Assembly: GCA_017051695.1 (NCBI GenBank)
Contig: JAFIDK010000002.1
Coordinates: 372,001 to 436,000 of the forward strand
Origin: Algoriphagus aestuarii
Lineage (GTDB): Bacteria; Bacteroidota; Bacteroidia; Cytophagales; Cyclobacteriaceae
Length of the DNA stretch: 64,000 nt
Direction: 5' to 3'
In this document: positions 36,134 to 45,779 of the stretch, piece after piece
Layout: each line of letters starts with the position of its first letter
Position numbering within the stretch: position 1 is the first letter of the stretch
Made by a program: the position numbers and the translations under genes
Notes under the pieces: model-generated
The model's input: only the letters and a program-made list of their open reading frames with translations
Databases searched by the model: none
What the model was told of the DNA's origin: nothing

Positions 36134-37252
36134 ATGAAAGAACTTCAGGCCATTATCCAGGCGTATGACCATTATCAGATTTTAGAAAAGAAAATCGCTT
36201 TGGCAACAGTCGTCCATGTTGATGGATCTGCTTACCGTCGCCCTGGGGCTAGAATGTTGGTCTCAGAGGATGGAGAATTAACCGGAGCAATCAGTGGAGG
36301 ATGTCTAGAAGGTGATGCACTCAGAAAAGCACAATCCGTCATTTTTCAGCAAAAATCCATGTTGGTCACTTATGATACCACCGATGAAGATGATCAAAAA
36401 TTTGGAGTGGGTTTAGGATGCAATGGAATTATACATGTTTTGATCGAACCGATTGAATATAAAGATTCTATGAATTCTATAAACCTCTTAAAAAAGGCGC
36501 TTTCGGATCGAAATGTAGGTACATTGGTAACTGTTTTTTCAATTAAAAATTCGAGATCTGAACAAATAGGAACTGTTCTTTTATCAAAAAACAGTATTCA
36601 GGAAGGCCATATGGAGAAATTGGAATCTTCATTTTACAAAGCTATCTCTGAACAAGTGGCTGATTCGACACAATTGGCTAGTATAATTAGGAAATATCCC
36701 GAATTTGATTCAGTTCAGGTGTTTTATGAAAAGATCAAACCTGCGACAAGGCTTCTGCTTTTCGGCGCAGGAAATGATACCATTCCTTTGGTTCAATTGG
36801 CGGATATATTGGGCTTTGAGGTGATCGTGATAGACGGACGTGCCAATCATGCCACTAAAGGGCGATTTCCTAAAGCGAAGGAAATTTTTGTGGGTTCAGC
36901 AGATGAAGTGGTGATAAAATTACCGATTGATGGTCAAACTGTAGCATTGTTAATGACTCATAATTTTGAATTCGAATGCGTTGTATTGCAGCAACTTCTC
37001 AATTTTCCACTGCCTTATATTGGGATTTTGGGTCCTAAAAAGAAATCCGAAAAGATGATCCAAAGATTGGAAAATCAAGGAATATCCGTGAAAAAGGATC
37101 ACCTTTACTCCCCGATGGGCTTGGATATTGGAGCTGAAGGTTCTGAAGAAATTGCCTTATCGGTGTTAGCTGAGATCAAGGCGGTTTTGGCAGGTAAATC
37201 CGGGACTTTTCTAAAAGATAAAGAAGGTCCAATACATGAAGAAATAGCATGA
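36134..37252 (+). CDS. XdhC family molybdenum hydroxylase maturation protein
   Basis: A 372-residue protein. The N-terminal XdhC/CoxI domain carries VHVDGSAYRRPGARMLV and the SGGCLEGD motif. The C-terminal Rossmann XdhC_C domain carries RLLLFGAGNDTIPL and the late GLDIGAEGSEEIALSVLAEI. XdhC binds molybdenum cofactor, promotes its sulfuration together with a cysteine desulfurase, and inserts it into xanthine-dehydrogenase-family enzymes. The coding end overlaps mocA by four bases (ATGA). The enzyme it serves is probably the IorA/IorB-type pair 3-5 kb downstream. Confidence 0.85.
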   Translation: MKELQAIIQAYDHYQILEKKIALATVVHVDGSAYRRPGARMLVSEDGELTGAISGGCLEGDALRKAQSVIFQQKSMLVTYDTTDEDDQKFGVGLGCNGIIHVLIEPIEYKDSMNSINLLKKALSDRNVGTLVTVFSIKNSRSEQIGTVLLSKNSIQEGHMEKLESSFYKAISEQVADSTQLASIIRKYPEFDSVQVFYEKIKPATRLLLFGAGNDTIPLVQLADILGFEVIVIDGRANHATKGRFPKAKEIFVGSADEVVIKLPIDGQTVALLMTHNFEFECVVLQQLLNFPLPYIGILGPKKKSEKMIQRLENQGISVKKDHLYSPMGLDIGAEGSEEIALSVLAEIKAVLAGKSGTFLKDKEGPIHEEIA

Positions 37253-37839
37253 GTAGTCCAAAAACAGGGATAATTATAGTAGCAGCTGGAGAATCTTCAA
37301 GGCTAGGTTACCCTAAGCAAATAGCCAAATACCAGGATAAAACATTGCTACAATGGGCGATTGATGCAGCAAATGGCGCTGATGTAGCGAAAAGAGTTTT
37401 GGTTTTGGGGGCTTTTAAAGACGAAATAAAGAAGACTTTTTCTGGAGCCAGCATTCCTAATATCCCCAATCCTAACTGGGAAAAAGGCATGGCTTCTACC
37501 TTAGTTAAAGGTTTGGAATACCTTCAAAAAATCGACCCCGTTGATCAGGTAATTATCATGCTCTGTGATCAGCCTTTTGTGGACTCAAAAATCCTCAATA
37601 AGCTTATCACTTCTCAGCAAAAGACTGGAAAAGGAATCATAGCTTGTAAATATGCCAAAACCTTTGGTGTTCCGATTTTATTTACCGAGAAGTATTTTGA
37701 TGAATTAATGACATTGACTGGTGATGAAGGAGGTAAAAAAATAGCGATGGCAAATGAGGAGGACCTTGAGTTAGTGGTTTTTCCGAAAGGAAAAACTGAT
37801 GTAGATACGGAAGCAGATTTAAGGGATCTGAATTTATAA
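37249..37839 (+). CDS. Molybdenum cofactor cytidylyltransferase-like NTP transferase (MocA/MobA)
   Basis: A 196-residue NTP transferase with the nucleotide-binding signature AAGESSRLGYPKQ near the N-terminus and the metal-binding MLCDQPFVD. Closest by motif are MocA-type enzymes that convert Mo-molybdopterin to the cytosine dinucleotide form used by many bacterial xanthine-oxidase-family enzymes. It overlaps xdhC by four bases, which is strong evidence for joint expression. Confidence 0.8.
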   Translation: MSSPKTGIIIVAAGESSRLGYPKQIAKYQDKTLLQWAIDAANGADVAKRVLVLGAFKDEIKKTFSGASIPNIPNPNWEKGMASTLVKGLEYLQKIDPVDQVIIMLCDQPFVDSKILNKLITSQQKTGKGIIACKYAKTFGVPILFTEKYFDELMTLTGDEGGKKIAMANEEDLELVVFPKGKTDVDTEADLRDLNL

Positions 37840-37987
37840 GAAGACTCCAATTGTTGATATCAGTATTTTTTTCTCGCCGCAGCGCGACGCTAAGAATGTA
37901 TTTAAAATAGGTTTTAAAGAGTTTAAACCGTTCAATATTTCTTTTGACAGATTTTTTAACGCTGCACAGTTTGGCCTTTACAGGAAA

Positions 37988-39133
37988 TTAATTTCCTCGT
38001 AATCCTGAAACCACCTTTTTGACCCAATCCACCGTATCCAAAATATCCTGTTCGGTGGTACTTTTTCCTAAACTAAATCGTAAAGATGCTCTGCCTAAAT
38101 CCGGATCAATTCCCATAGCCTGAAGTACATGAGATGGTTTTGGGGAAATACTGGTACATGCAGACCCAGAACTGACGGCTACTTTTTGACACACTTTTCT
38201 TAAAAACTCCTCTCCTTCTAATCCTTCAAATGAAATATTACAAACATGTGGCAACCTATTTTGTTGACTTCCATTTAATCTAGTGCCGTGGATCTGTAAC
38301 AGACTCTCTTCCAATTGATTTCTCAAAAGTGATAGTCTGGAAATCTCGGTTTCCATTTCACCCTTCTTCAATTCTGCTGCTTTCCCCATTCCTACGATTC
38401 CTGGCACATTCAAGGTTCCCGATCGAAATCCTTTCTCATGGCCACCACCTGAAATCAGGGCCAATGGTTTAGGTAAGCTGTGATTATGTCTTATATAGAG
38501 TGCTCCTACTCCTTTGGGACCATAAAATTTATGAGCTGAAATTGCCATCATATGGATTCCATCCACGGAAATTGGAATCTTTCCAGCTGCCTGAACTGCA
38601 TCCGTGAAGAAAATAATACCATTTTCATCTGCAATTTTAGCAATGGATTCAATTGGGTAGATTACTCCAGTTTCATTGTTGGCCCACATAAGTGAGATCA
38701 TCTTAGTATCCCGATGAATGGAATTTTTAAGTAGTTCAAGATCCAGACTTCCATCGTTTGATACTGGCAAATAGGTGATAGATGCTCCTTTATTTTCTAA
38801 TTCTGCAAAGCAATCCAAAACCGCTTTATGCTCAGTTTGGCAAGTGATGTAGTGTTGATTTTCACCTTTGTAATTTTCGAAAGTACCTTTGATTGCAAGA
38901 TTAATAGCCTCTGTGGCTCCTGAGGTAAAGATGATTTCCTTTGATTTTGCATTGATTAGATTGGCCACTTGCTCTCTTGCGAGTGCTACCCCATCTTCTG
39001 CAATCCAACCGTAAGGATGACTTTTGCTTGCTGCATTTCCGAAATGCTCGTTGAAATAAGGCAACATTTCTTGTACTACTTCTGTAGCACAAGGTGTGGT
39101 CGCATTATAGTCTAAATAAATAGGGTAATTCAT
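37988..39133 (-). CDS. Cysteine desulfurase (NifS/IscS-type)
   Basis: A 381-residue PLP enzyme that removes sulfur from cysteine. It begins YLDYNATTPC. The PLP-binding lysine is in SAHKFYGPKGVG, and the persulfide-forming cysteine is in SSGSACTS near residue 335. It can feed Fe-S cluster assembly, tRNA thiolation or molybdenum cofactor sulfuration. It sits between the xdhC/mocA pair and the molybdenum hydroxylase genes, so I infer a role in molybdenum cofactor sulfuration, although a general role is equally compatible. Confidence 0.9.
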   Translation of the reverse strand: MNYPIYLDYNATTPCATEVVQEMLPYFNEHFGNAASKSHPYGWIAEDGVALAREQVANLINAKSKEIIFTSGATEAINLAIKGTFENYKGENQHYITCQTEHKAVLDCFAELENKGASITYLPVSNDGSLDLELLKNSIHRDTKMISLMWANNETGVIYPIESIAKIADENGIIFFTDAVQAAGKIPISVDGIHMMAISAHKFYGPKGVGALYIRHNHSLPKPLALISGGGHEKGFRSGTLNVPGIVGMGKAAELKKGEMETEISRLSLLRNQLEESLLQIHGTRLNGSQQNRLPHVCNISFEGLEGEEFLRKVCQKVAVSSGSACTSISPKPSHVLQAMGIDPDLGRASLRFSLGKSTTEQDILDTVDWVKKVVSGLRGN

Positions 39134-39280
39134 CTGTTCATTATTTCTGTTCTCTTTTGATTTTGAATAGCTCTTGGCAGATCAAGTCAAATTAGAGGCT
39201 TCATTAAAAAGACTTTGTTTACAAGGAACTAATTTCCTGTTAACTTCCCTTATCGAGTAACTAAAATCAAACAATTTGTT

Positions 39281-39634
39281 ATGCAGGAATCCTGGACTTT
39301 TCATATTGATCCACTTAATAAAGGTACTTTTGAAGATGTGATCAAAGCAACACTAAAAAAAGAAGAAAAAGACTTAGGGATTTTTCTTTCATTCTATTTC
39401 AGAAAAGAAGGGGCAATTGCGGAAAAAACAATCTTAAAGGACAGCCCTGTTTTCGAAACAGAAAAATCAGGAAATCTTATTCTTGAGTTTGACTTGGTAC
39501 ATTTCAATGCCTGTTTGGCAATCCACGAACAAAAACGTGAGCAAATGACCATTGATTTTTTTATGGATCAGATAGAATCAAAATTAACTCTGAAAGGTCC
39601 ATATTGGCCAGAAAGAGGAGTTGATGAGATATGA
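39281..39634 (+). CDS. Small protein of unknown function
   Basis: A 117-residue protein with no signal peptide or membrane segment, and alternating strand and helix patterns. It is acidic in its middle (EKEEKDLGIFLSFYFRKEG). I do not recognise a family. It is divergent from the cysteine desulfurase gene and convergent with the molybdenum hydroxylase genes, ending at a bidirectional terminator. Confidence 0.55.
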   Translation: MQESWTFHIDPLNKGTFEDVIKATLKKEEKDLGIFLSFYFRKEGAIAEKTILKDSPVFETEKSGNLILEFDLVHFNACLAIHEQKREQMTIDFFMDQIESKLTLKGPYWPERGVDEI

Positions 39635-39690
39635 GTTTCAACTTAAAACCAGTTGACTGATTACAAAATAGACCAAGATGTCAACTAAGA

Positions 39691-39729
39691 AAAAGACTCT
39701 TTCCAATCAGATGAAAAGAGTCTTTTTTT
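39691..39729. terminator. Bidirectional terminator
   Basis: AAAAGACTCTTT (39691-39702) pairs with AAAGAGTCTTTT (39715-39726), with T-runs available on both strands. It separates the small unknown gene from the convergent IorB-type gene. Confidence 0.85.
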
Positions 39730-39789
39730 AATTTCCATGTTCTAAGCTTTAAAACAATAATCTTAGATCATACAGGTGACCTCAAACCT

Positions 39790-41955
39790 TTAGGATCTTT
39801 TGATTACCAAATTCAAGTCCTCAAATTCTTTTTGTTCTATAAAAGGTTGGGTTCTTAACCTCCGTTCAGTTGCCTTATAGATAGCATTTGCCACAGCTCC
39901 TCCTGTAGGAGGTAATGCTGGTTCGCCCAAGCCTGTTGGATCAAATCCACTGTCTACATAATGCACATCGATCTGAGGAACTTCTTTCATTCTTATCAAT
40001 CGGTATTTATCGAAATTCTTTTGAGTCGGTAGACCATTTTCAAATGTCAGATTTCCGTACATAGCATGTCCCATGCCATCCACGATACCACCTCTCACTT
40101 GATGATTTGCTCCAGTTGGATTAATGACCATTCCACAATCAGTAGCTGCCGTGATTTTCTTAAGAACAGGAGATCCGTTTTCCATCTCAATATCAGCAAC
40201 TTGTGCTACGTAAGTTCTATGGGAAAAGTAAACAGAAAATCCTTGACTGATAGTTGGGTTCTTGCCCCAATTGGATTTGTCTGCTGCTGTTTTGATCACT
40301 CCGATCATTCGATCGGCATCGTATCCCAGGTCACCACCTACAGGGTTTGTTTTTGCTTTTTCCAATAATGCCAATCGGAACTCAACTGGGTCTTTTTTGG
40401 CAGCCAATGCTACTTCATCGAGAAAAGACTGTTCTGCATAAGCTAGGAAGTTGGTAATTGGGGCTCTCCATGCATTGGTAGTGATAGTAGATTTATGATC
40501 TATGCTTTCTATCAATACATTTTCCACTGCCCCAGAAGGGAAATTATTTTCTCGTGTGCTATTTCCAGCATTGATGCCTGCTCCTTTCAGTTTATACCCG
40601 ATCATATTTCCATCTCCATCGAGGGCTGCCTCAAATCGATACCTGACAGCAGGGCGGTAAGCTCCGCCAGTTAAGTCATCCTCTCTGCTCCATGTTACTT
40701 TTACAGGGGCATTTATCAATTTGGAGATTTTCACCGCCTCATCGGCATAATCTGCACGTAGTCTTCTACCAAATCCTCCACCCAATCTTGTGATTTCTAC
40801 AGTGATATTTTCTTTTGGAATTCCTAAAATTTCGGCAGCTGAAGATGCGGCACGGTCTGGAGTTTGTGTAGGCCCAATAAGCTCTGCGGAGTTTTCTTTC
40901 ACATGGGCAAAGAAATTCATTGGCTCCATAGGGGAATGAGAAAGAAAAGGGCATTGGTATTCGGCTTTGATTACTTGTGCTGCATTTTTAAATGCTATTT
41001 CCACATTACCGTCTTTTCTTCTTTCCTCTGCTTTACCCGTATCAAGCATTTCTCTGAAAATCCGATCATGATCGCTGGTGCTTTCCACTGATCCGTCTGG
41101 TTCGTATTCCACTTTCAAAAGCTTTTTGGCTTTCATCAATGGCCAGGTAGAATTTCCTATTACTGCCACATTATTATCAAAAGTCAAAACATCAGAAACA
41201 CCTGTGACTGCTTTGGCTTCTGCGTCATCTACCGATTTGATTTTCATCCCAAATGGAGGTCTTTGAACCATGGCGTGAAGCATTCCCTCTCGATAAAAGT
41301 CCAAACCATAAAGAGGCTTTCCAGTATAAATAGCACGACTGTCAACGTTTTTGACGGGAGTGCCTATAATTTTAAAGTCTTTTTTATCTTTTAAAGCAAC
41401 CTCTTCTGGTGCTTCCAACATAGAAGCGGCAATAGCCATGTCTCCATAACTGGCTTCTTTTCCACTTCCTTTATGAAAAATCATTCCTTCAGAGGTTGTA
41501 ATTTCTTCTGCAGGCACAGCCCATTCTTTTGCTGCCGCAGCAACCAATAAATACCTTGCAGTTGCTCCTGCTTTTCTAAGTCTTTCCCAGGAATGTGGCA
41601 TGGCTCCAGATCCTCCTGTCAGCTGTCTGTCAAACTTTTCGGCGTCGAGATTTGCCTGAAGTACTCTTACTTTTTTCCAGTCAGCATCCAGCTCCTCAGC
41701 TACCACCATTGGGAATGAGGTTTTGATATTTTGACCTAGTTCTGGATTTGGAGAATAAATCACAATATCTCCACTTGGTGCAATGCTGAGATAAGCATTG
41801 AAATTTTTAGCCTGTGAAAGCACCTGTTCATCGGAAAGCACTTCCATTTTAGGAGAATCACAACCCAGCCAGTTAAAACCAATGAATAAACCTCCGGCAG
41901 TAGTTCCAGCGATTTTTAGAAAATCCCTTCTATTTGTCTTTGTCAGTGTAGCCAT
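39790..41955 (-). CDS. Molybdopterin-binding subunit of an aldehyde/xanthine dehydrogenase-family enzyme (IorB-like)
   Basis: A 721-residue protein with a twin-arginine export signal (NRRDFLKIAG). The architecture is that of the IorB/aldehyde dehydrogenase large subunit: QRPPFGMKIKSV in the first part, RLGGGFGRRLRADY and the molybdenum-cofactor region in the middle, and the C-terminal GLGEPALPPTGGAVANAIY containing the conserved active-site glutamate. It oxidises an aldehyde or N-heterocycle, probably in the periplasm. It lies 5 bp downstream of the Fe-S subunit gene. Substrate unknown. Confidence 0.88.
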   Translation of the reverse strand: MATLTKTNRRDFLKIAGTTAGGLFIGFNWLGCDSPKMEVLSDEQVLSQAKNFNAYLSIAPSGDIVIYSPNPELGQNIKTSFPMVVAEELDADWKKVRVLQANLDAEKFDRQLTGGSGAMPHSWERLRKAGATARYLLVAAAAKEWAVPAEEITTSEGMIFHKGSGKEASYGDMAIAASMLEAPEEVALKDKKDFKIIGTPVKNVDSRAIYTGKPLYGLDFYREGMLHAMVQRPPFGMKIKSVDDAEAKAVTGVSDVLTFDNNVAVIGNSTWPLMKAKKLLKVEYEPDGSVESTSDHDRIFREMLDTGKAEERRKDGNVEIAFKNAAQVIKAEYQCPFLSHSPMEPMNFFAHVKENSAELIGPTQTPDRAASSAAEILGIPKENITVEITRLGGGFGRRLRADYADEAVKISKLINAPVKVTWSREDDLTGGAYRPAVRYRFEAALDGDGNMIGYKLKGAGINAGNSTRENNFPSGAVENVLIESIDHKSTITTNAWRAPITNFLAYAEQSFLDEVALAAKKDPVEFRLALLEKAKTNPVGGDLGYDADRMIGVIKTAADKSNWGKNPTISQGFSVYFSHRTYVAQVADIEMENGSPVLKKITAATDCGMVINPTGANHQVRGGIVDGMGHAMYGNLTFENGLPTQKNFDKYRLIRMKEVPQIDVHYVDSGFDPTGLGEPALPPTGGAVANAIYKATERRLRTQPFIEQKEFEDLNLVIKRS

Positions 41956-41960
41956 GATTT

Positions 41961-42416
41961 TTAGATTTTGGCAGCTTTTGCAACTGCTTCCCGAATTTTA
42001 TGATAGGTACCACAACGACACAGATTCCTGTTCATCGCATTTTCGATTTCTTCCATGCTTGGCGATGGGTTTTTCTTTAGTAATGCAGCTGCATTCATAA
42101 TCTGACCTGCCTGGCAGTAACCACATTGGGCAACATCAATTTCCTCCCAAGCCTGCTGAACAGGATGATCTCCTTCTTCAGAAAGTCCTTCTATGGTAGT
42201 TACTTCATCAGAACCTACAATGGACACAGGCATGCTGCAAGAAAATATTGCTTCTCCGTTTAGATGAACTGTGCATGCACCACATTGGGCAATTCCGCAA
42301 GAATATTTAGTTCCTACCAATCCCAAGTGATCGCGAAGTACCCAAAGTAATGGAGTATCCTCTTCTACGTCAACGGTATGGGTCTTGCCGTTGATTTTAA
42401 GATTTAAGTTTGCCAT
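41961..42416 (-). CDS. (2Fe-2S)-binding subunit of the same molybdenum hydroxylase (IorA-like)
   Basis: A 151-residue protein. The N-terminal plant-ferredoxin-type cluster ligands are Cys40, Cys45, Cys48 and Cys60, and the C-terminal [2Fe-2S]-binding helical domain has Cys98, Cys101, Cys133 and Cys135 (CGYCQAG and [10 protein letters not shown]). It passes electrons from the molybdenum subunit. It has no signal peptide of its own and is presumably carried out with the Tat-signal-bearing partner. No FAD subunit is nearby, as usual for this type; the electron acceptor may be one of the c-type cytochromes. Confidence 0.92.
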   Translation of the reverse strand: MANLNLKINGKTHTVDVEEDTPLLWVLRDHLGLVGTKYSCGIAQCGACTVHLNGEAIFSCSMPVSIVGSDEVTTIEGLSEEGDHPVQQAWEEIDVAQCGYCQAGQIMNAAALLKKNPSPSMEEIENAMNRNLCRCGTYHKIREAVAKAAKI

Positions 42417-42624
42417 GGATTTATGTTTTATAAGCTTAATTTAAAGAAAATCAGGGCTTAAGTAAAGCCGTTGGTGGAAAATAGAAACTGGTTCAATAGG
42501 TCTCTAACTTGATCCTGCCATTCCTGTTTGACTTAAAACAACTTTTTTTATTCGAATGGCATCTTTTTAATCGTTTTTCGGTTTATTCATTTGCGTCATT
42601 TATATATCAATTCACGTTACTCTT

Positions 42625-43764
42625 ATGTCTCAATCTTCGCTGAAGATTCTTAGAAAAATAGTCTTGGGACTCGTTTCTATATGCCTCATTCTTTTTACTG
42701 TAGGTTTTCTATTTGTCACTTTCAGCCCCCAATTCGGCGGTAATCCTAGCCAAGAACAACTAGAGTCCTTTGAAAAATTGGATCATTATTCCAATGGAGA
42801 GTTTCAGAACCTGACAGAAACCAATATGGACATGAATATTGGGAAAGCGATAAAAATGCTTCCTGAATTCTTTAAAAATGATCCTACCCGTGTACCTGAT
42901 TTTGATATTCCTATTGTCAAAGTTGATTCCATAGATCTTTCTAAACCATACATTCCTACTCGATTGATTTGGTTTGGGCATTCTGCTTTTCTACTTCAGA
43001 TAGATGGGAAAAATATTTTGTTGGATCCCATGCTGAGTGAGGTTCCTGCTCCGCATCCTTTGTTAGGAAAAAAACGATTTAGTAAGGAATTGCCAATAGA
43101 AATCGAGGAGCTGCCACAGTTAGACATCATCATTTTCTCTCATGATCATTATGACCATTTAGATTACGAGTCAGTACAAAAGCTGAAGGAAAAAGCCAAG
43201 GAATTTTTTGTGCCCTTGGGTGTTGGTTCGCATTTAGAAGCCTGGGGAATTGACAGGTCTAAAATTCATGAATTAGATTGGTGGGATGAGGTGCAGTCAA
43301 ATGGACTAAAATTGGCATTTGCCCCATCCAGACATTTTTCTGGAAGAGGGTTAAACAATCGTTTTTCTACCCTTTGGGGTTCCTGGATCATCCAAGGAAG
43401 TACAGAAAATATTTATTTCAGTGGTGATGGAGGTTATGGTCCACATTTCAAAGAGATCGGTGAAAAGTATGGACCTTTTGACTTTGCCATGATGGAATGT
43501 GGTCAATACAATGAACGCTGGAAAGAAATCCATATGATGCCGGAAGAGACTGCGCAGGCTGGAAAAGATATTCAAGCCAAAGTCATCATGCCTATTCATT
43601 GGGCGGCATTTACGCTGGCCATGCACTCTTGGACTGATCCAGTAGAACGTGTCATTAAGAAAGGAGAGGAAATCCAACTGCCTGTTTTTGTTCCAAAAAT
43701 CGGTGAGTTTATCGAATTGAATGGAAATCTTGAAACCAGAGAACTTTGGTGGATCAAGCCATGA
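42625..43764 (+). CDS. Membrane-anchored MBL-fold metallo-hydrolase
   Basis: A 379-residue protein with an N-terminal membrane anchor (about residues 11-33). The MBL core starts at LIWFGHSAFLLQIDGKNILLDPML. The metal motif HDHYDH is at about 173-178, with later ligands in FSGDGGYG and MPIHWAAF. It belongs to the same UlaG/NAPE-PLD-like branch as the protein at 30.5 kb and is clearly its paralogue: the segments around HFSGRGL, FSGDGGYG, FKEIGEK and MECGQYNE are shared. The active site would be outside the cytoplasm. Confidence 0.85.
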   Translation: MSQSSLKILRKIVLGLVSICLILFTVGFLFVTFSPQFGGNPSQEQLESFEKLDHYSNGEFQNLTETNMDMNIGKAIKMLPEFFKNDPTRVPDFDIPIVKVDSIDLSKPYIPTRLIWFGHSAFLLQIDGKNILLDPMLSEVPAPHPLLGKKRFSKELPIEIEELPQLDIIIFSHDHYDHLDYESVQKLKEKAKEFFVPLGVGSHLEAWGIDRSKIHELDWWDEVQSNGLKLAFAPSRHFSGRGLNNRFSTLWGSWIIQGSTENIYFSGDGGYGPHFKEIGEKYGPFDFAMMECGQYNERWKEIHMMPEETAQAGKDIQAKVIMPIHWAAFTLAMHSWTDPVERVIKKGEEIQLPVFVPKIGEFIELNGNLETRELWWIKP

Positions 43765-43780
43765 TTTTTCGAGAATTGTG

Positions 43781-43812
43781 TTGATTGTCAGTAAATAAGC
43801 TTTCTATCTTTG
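43781..43812 (+). promoter_or_regulatory. Bacteroidota-type promoter of the Gfo/Idh gene
   Basis: TTG at 43781-43783 (or 43785-43787) and a perfect TATCTTTG at 43805-43812, with spacers of 21 or 17 bp. The predicted start point near 43819 leaves about 120 nt of leader before the ATG at 43943. Confidence 0.55.
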
Positions 43813-43942
43813 ATTTTTTGTCTAAGGAGTGTCAAAATCCATATACTTTATTAAAAATTGATCATCAAGTAATGCCTCATTTTTAAAGCATTTTTCCTAA
43901 TTTGACGTTTTAAAATTCAATTTAATTCAACCTAAAAAACCT

Positions 43943-45091
43943 ATGTCCCAGACAATCAAAGCTGCTATTGTGGGAACCGGATTTATCGGCCCAGCTCATT
44001 TAGAAGCACTTAGAAGAATTCCTAATATCGAGGTGACTGGCCTTGTAGAAGTGAATCAAGAAGTAGCAGATGCGAAAGCAAAAGAACTTGGAATCCCCAA
44101 TGCCTACACTTTTGAGAATATGCTCAAAGATGATAGCATTCAAGTCGTACATGTTTGTACACCTAATTTCCTTCATTTTCCTCAAACCAAAGCCTGTCTT
44201 TTGGCAGGAAAGCATGTTGTTTGCGAAAAGCCATTAGCTAATACTATCGCTGAAGCTGAAGAGCTAGTTGCCTTGGCAAAAGAGAAAGGATTAGTCAATG
44301 CTGTGCATTTTAATCTCCGTTACTATCCGATGGTTCGCCAGATGAAAGTAATGAGAGAGAAAGGCGAATTGGGAGAAGTTAACTCTGTCATGGGATCCTA
44401 CCTTCAGGACTGGTTATTCTATAAGACTGATTACAACTGGAGATTAGAACCAGAACAGTCCGGTGGGTCAAGAGCAGTAGCGGATATCGGATCTCACCTA
44501 TTAGACATGACTGAATATGTGACTGGTTTGAAAATAACAGCTGTAATGGCGGATTTCTCGACTGTTCATAAAACTAGATTAAAGCCTCTGAAAGCGATTG
44601 AAACATTTTCAGGAAAAGCATTGGATCCTTCTGATTACAAAGAATATCCGGTGACATCAGAAGATTATGCAACAATCCTACTTCGTTTCGACAATGGTCG
44701 AACTGGATCAATCACAGTCAGTCAAATCAATGCTGGTAGAAAAAACCGCTTAAACATCGAGATTTCCGGTTCCAAAGCTAATTTCGAATTCAATGCAGAA
44801 AAGCCAAATGAACTTTGGATTGGAAAACGTGATGCGCCAAACTCTATCATGATGAAAGATCCAGCTTTGGTTGATGCCGGAGCCCGGTCATTGGTAAGTT
44901 TCCCAGGAGGACACCAAGAGGGATTTCCTGATACTTCCAAACAATTATTTAAAGAAGTTTATGCGGCGGTGAGAGAAGGCAAACAGCCGGAATCCCCTAC
45001 TTTCCCAACTTTTGCTGATGGATTAAGAGAATTAATCATCGGAGAAGCAATTGTAGAAAGTAATGCAAAAGAAGCTTGGGTGAAGATTTAA
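43943..45091 (+). CDS. Gfo/Idh/MocA family oxidoreductase (canonical EKP type)
   Basis: A 382-residue protein with an N-terminal GTGFIGPAHLEAL Rossmann motif, the complete EKP motif (GKHVVCEKPLANT) and a C-terminal domain with DIGSHLLDMTEYVTG, where the conserved aspartate and histidine of the active site can be recognised. It is a cytoplasmic NAD(P)-dependent sugar dehydrogenase or reductase. It stands alone with its own promoter. It differs clearly from the protein at 2.9 kb, which lacks the EKP motif. Confidence 0.88.
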   Translation: MSQTIKAAIVGTGFIGPAHLEALRRIPNIEVTGLVEVNQEVADAKAKELGIPNAYTFENMLKDDSIQVVHVCTPNFLHFPQTKACLLAGKHVVCEKPLANTIAEAEELVALAKEKGLVNAVHFNLRYYPMVRQMKVMREKGELGEVNSVMGSYLQDWLFYKTDYNWRLEPEQSGGSRAVADIGSHLLDMTEYVTGLKITAVMADFSTVHKTRLKPLKAIETFSGKALDPSDYKEYPVTSEDYATILLRFDNGRTGSITVSQINAGRKNRLNIEISGSKANFEFNAEKPNELWIGKRDAPNSIMMKDPALVDAGARSLVSFPGGHQEGFPDTSKQLFKEVYAAVREGKQPESPTFPTFADGLRELIIGEAIVESNAKEAWVKI

Positions 45092-45251
45092 CAAGTGTTG
45101 GTTGCTTCGAAAGTCATTGATTGGGTATTGTGAGACTTTTCTAATCAACTCAATTTTGCTATAGAATGATGATTTTGAGTTAAAGAAAGTTAGAGGACAA
45201 TCTCTTTTGATAAAAAATCGTATTTTCATGACAAATCTAAAACCAATAACA

Positions 45252-45758
45252 ATGAACTTTAAAAAGAGTCTTTTAGCATTCGCACTACTTGCATTTGTAG
45301 GCTTTGCAGCCAATGCTCAAGAGAAAGCAAGTCCGGCTAAAACAGCAGAAGGAACTGTTGGAGATGCCAAAATTACCATTAACTATAGCAGCCCTGCGGT
45401 AAAAGGCAGAGTAATATGGGGGGATTTGGTTCCTTTAGGTGAAGTCTGGAGAGCTGGTGCAAACGAAGCAACTACTTTTACCACTACCAAAGATATCATG
45501 GTAGAAGGAAAGAAATTACCAGCTGGAACGTACGGTTTTTTCATTATCCCAGGTGAAACTGAATCAACTTTGATTTTCAACAAAGTGGCCAAACAATGGG
45601 GCGCTTTTGATTACGATGCGAGTCAGGATGTATTGAGAGTTTCAGTTCCTTCCCAACAAACTTCTTCCATGGAAGAGCGTTTGGTGTATGAAGTGAAGCC
45701 ATCCAGCTTCGAGATCAGATGGGAATATGGAAAAGCTTCTGCCAAGTTAGGTTCTTAA
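45252..45758 (+). CDS. DUF2911 domain secreted protein
   Basis: About 168 residues from the ATG at 45252. The signal peptide (about 1-22, ending FAANA-Q) is followed by a DUF2911 domain (VIWGDLVPLGEVWRAGANEATTF, PAGTYGFFIIPG). The domain is common in secreted Bacteroidota proteins, without a defined function. The upstream TTG/ATG extension from 45207 would place extra residues in front of the signal peptide and is rejected. It ends at a good terminator. Confidence 0.8.
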   Translation: MNFKKSLLAFALLAFVGFAANAQEKASPAKTAEGTVGDAKITINYSSPAVKGRVIWGDLVPLGEVWRAGANEATTFTTTKDIMVEGKKLPAGTYGFFIIPGETESTLIFNKVAKQWGAFDYDASQDVLRVSVPSQQTSSMEERLVYEVKPSSFEIRWEYGKASAKLGS

Positions 45759-45779
45759 GCATAAATCCTAGAAATACGA

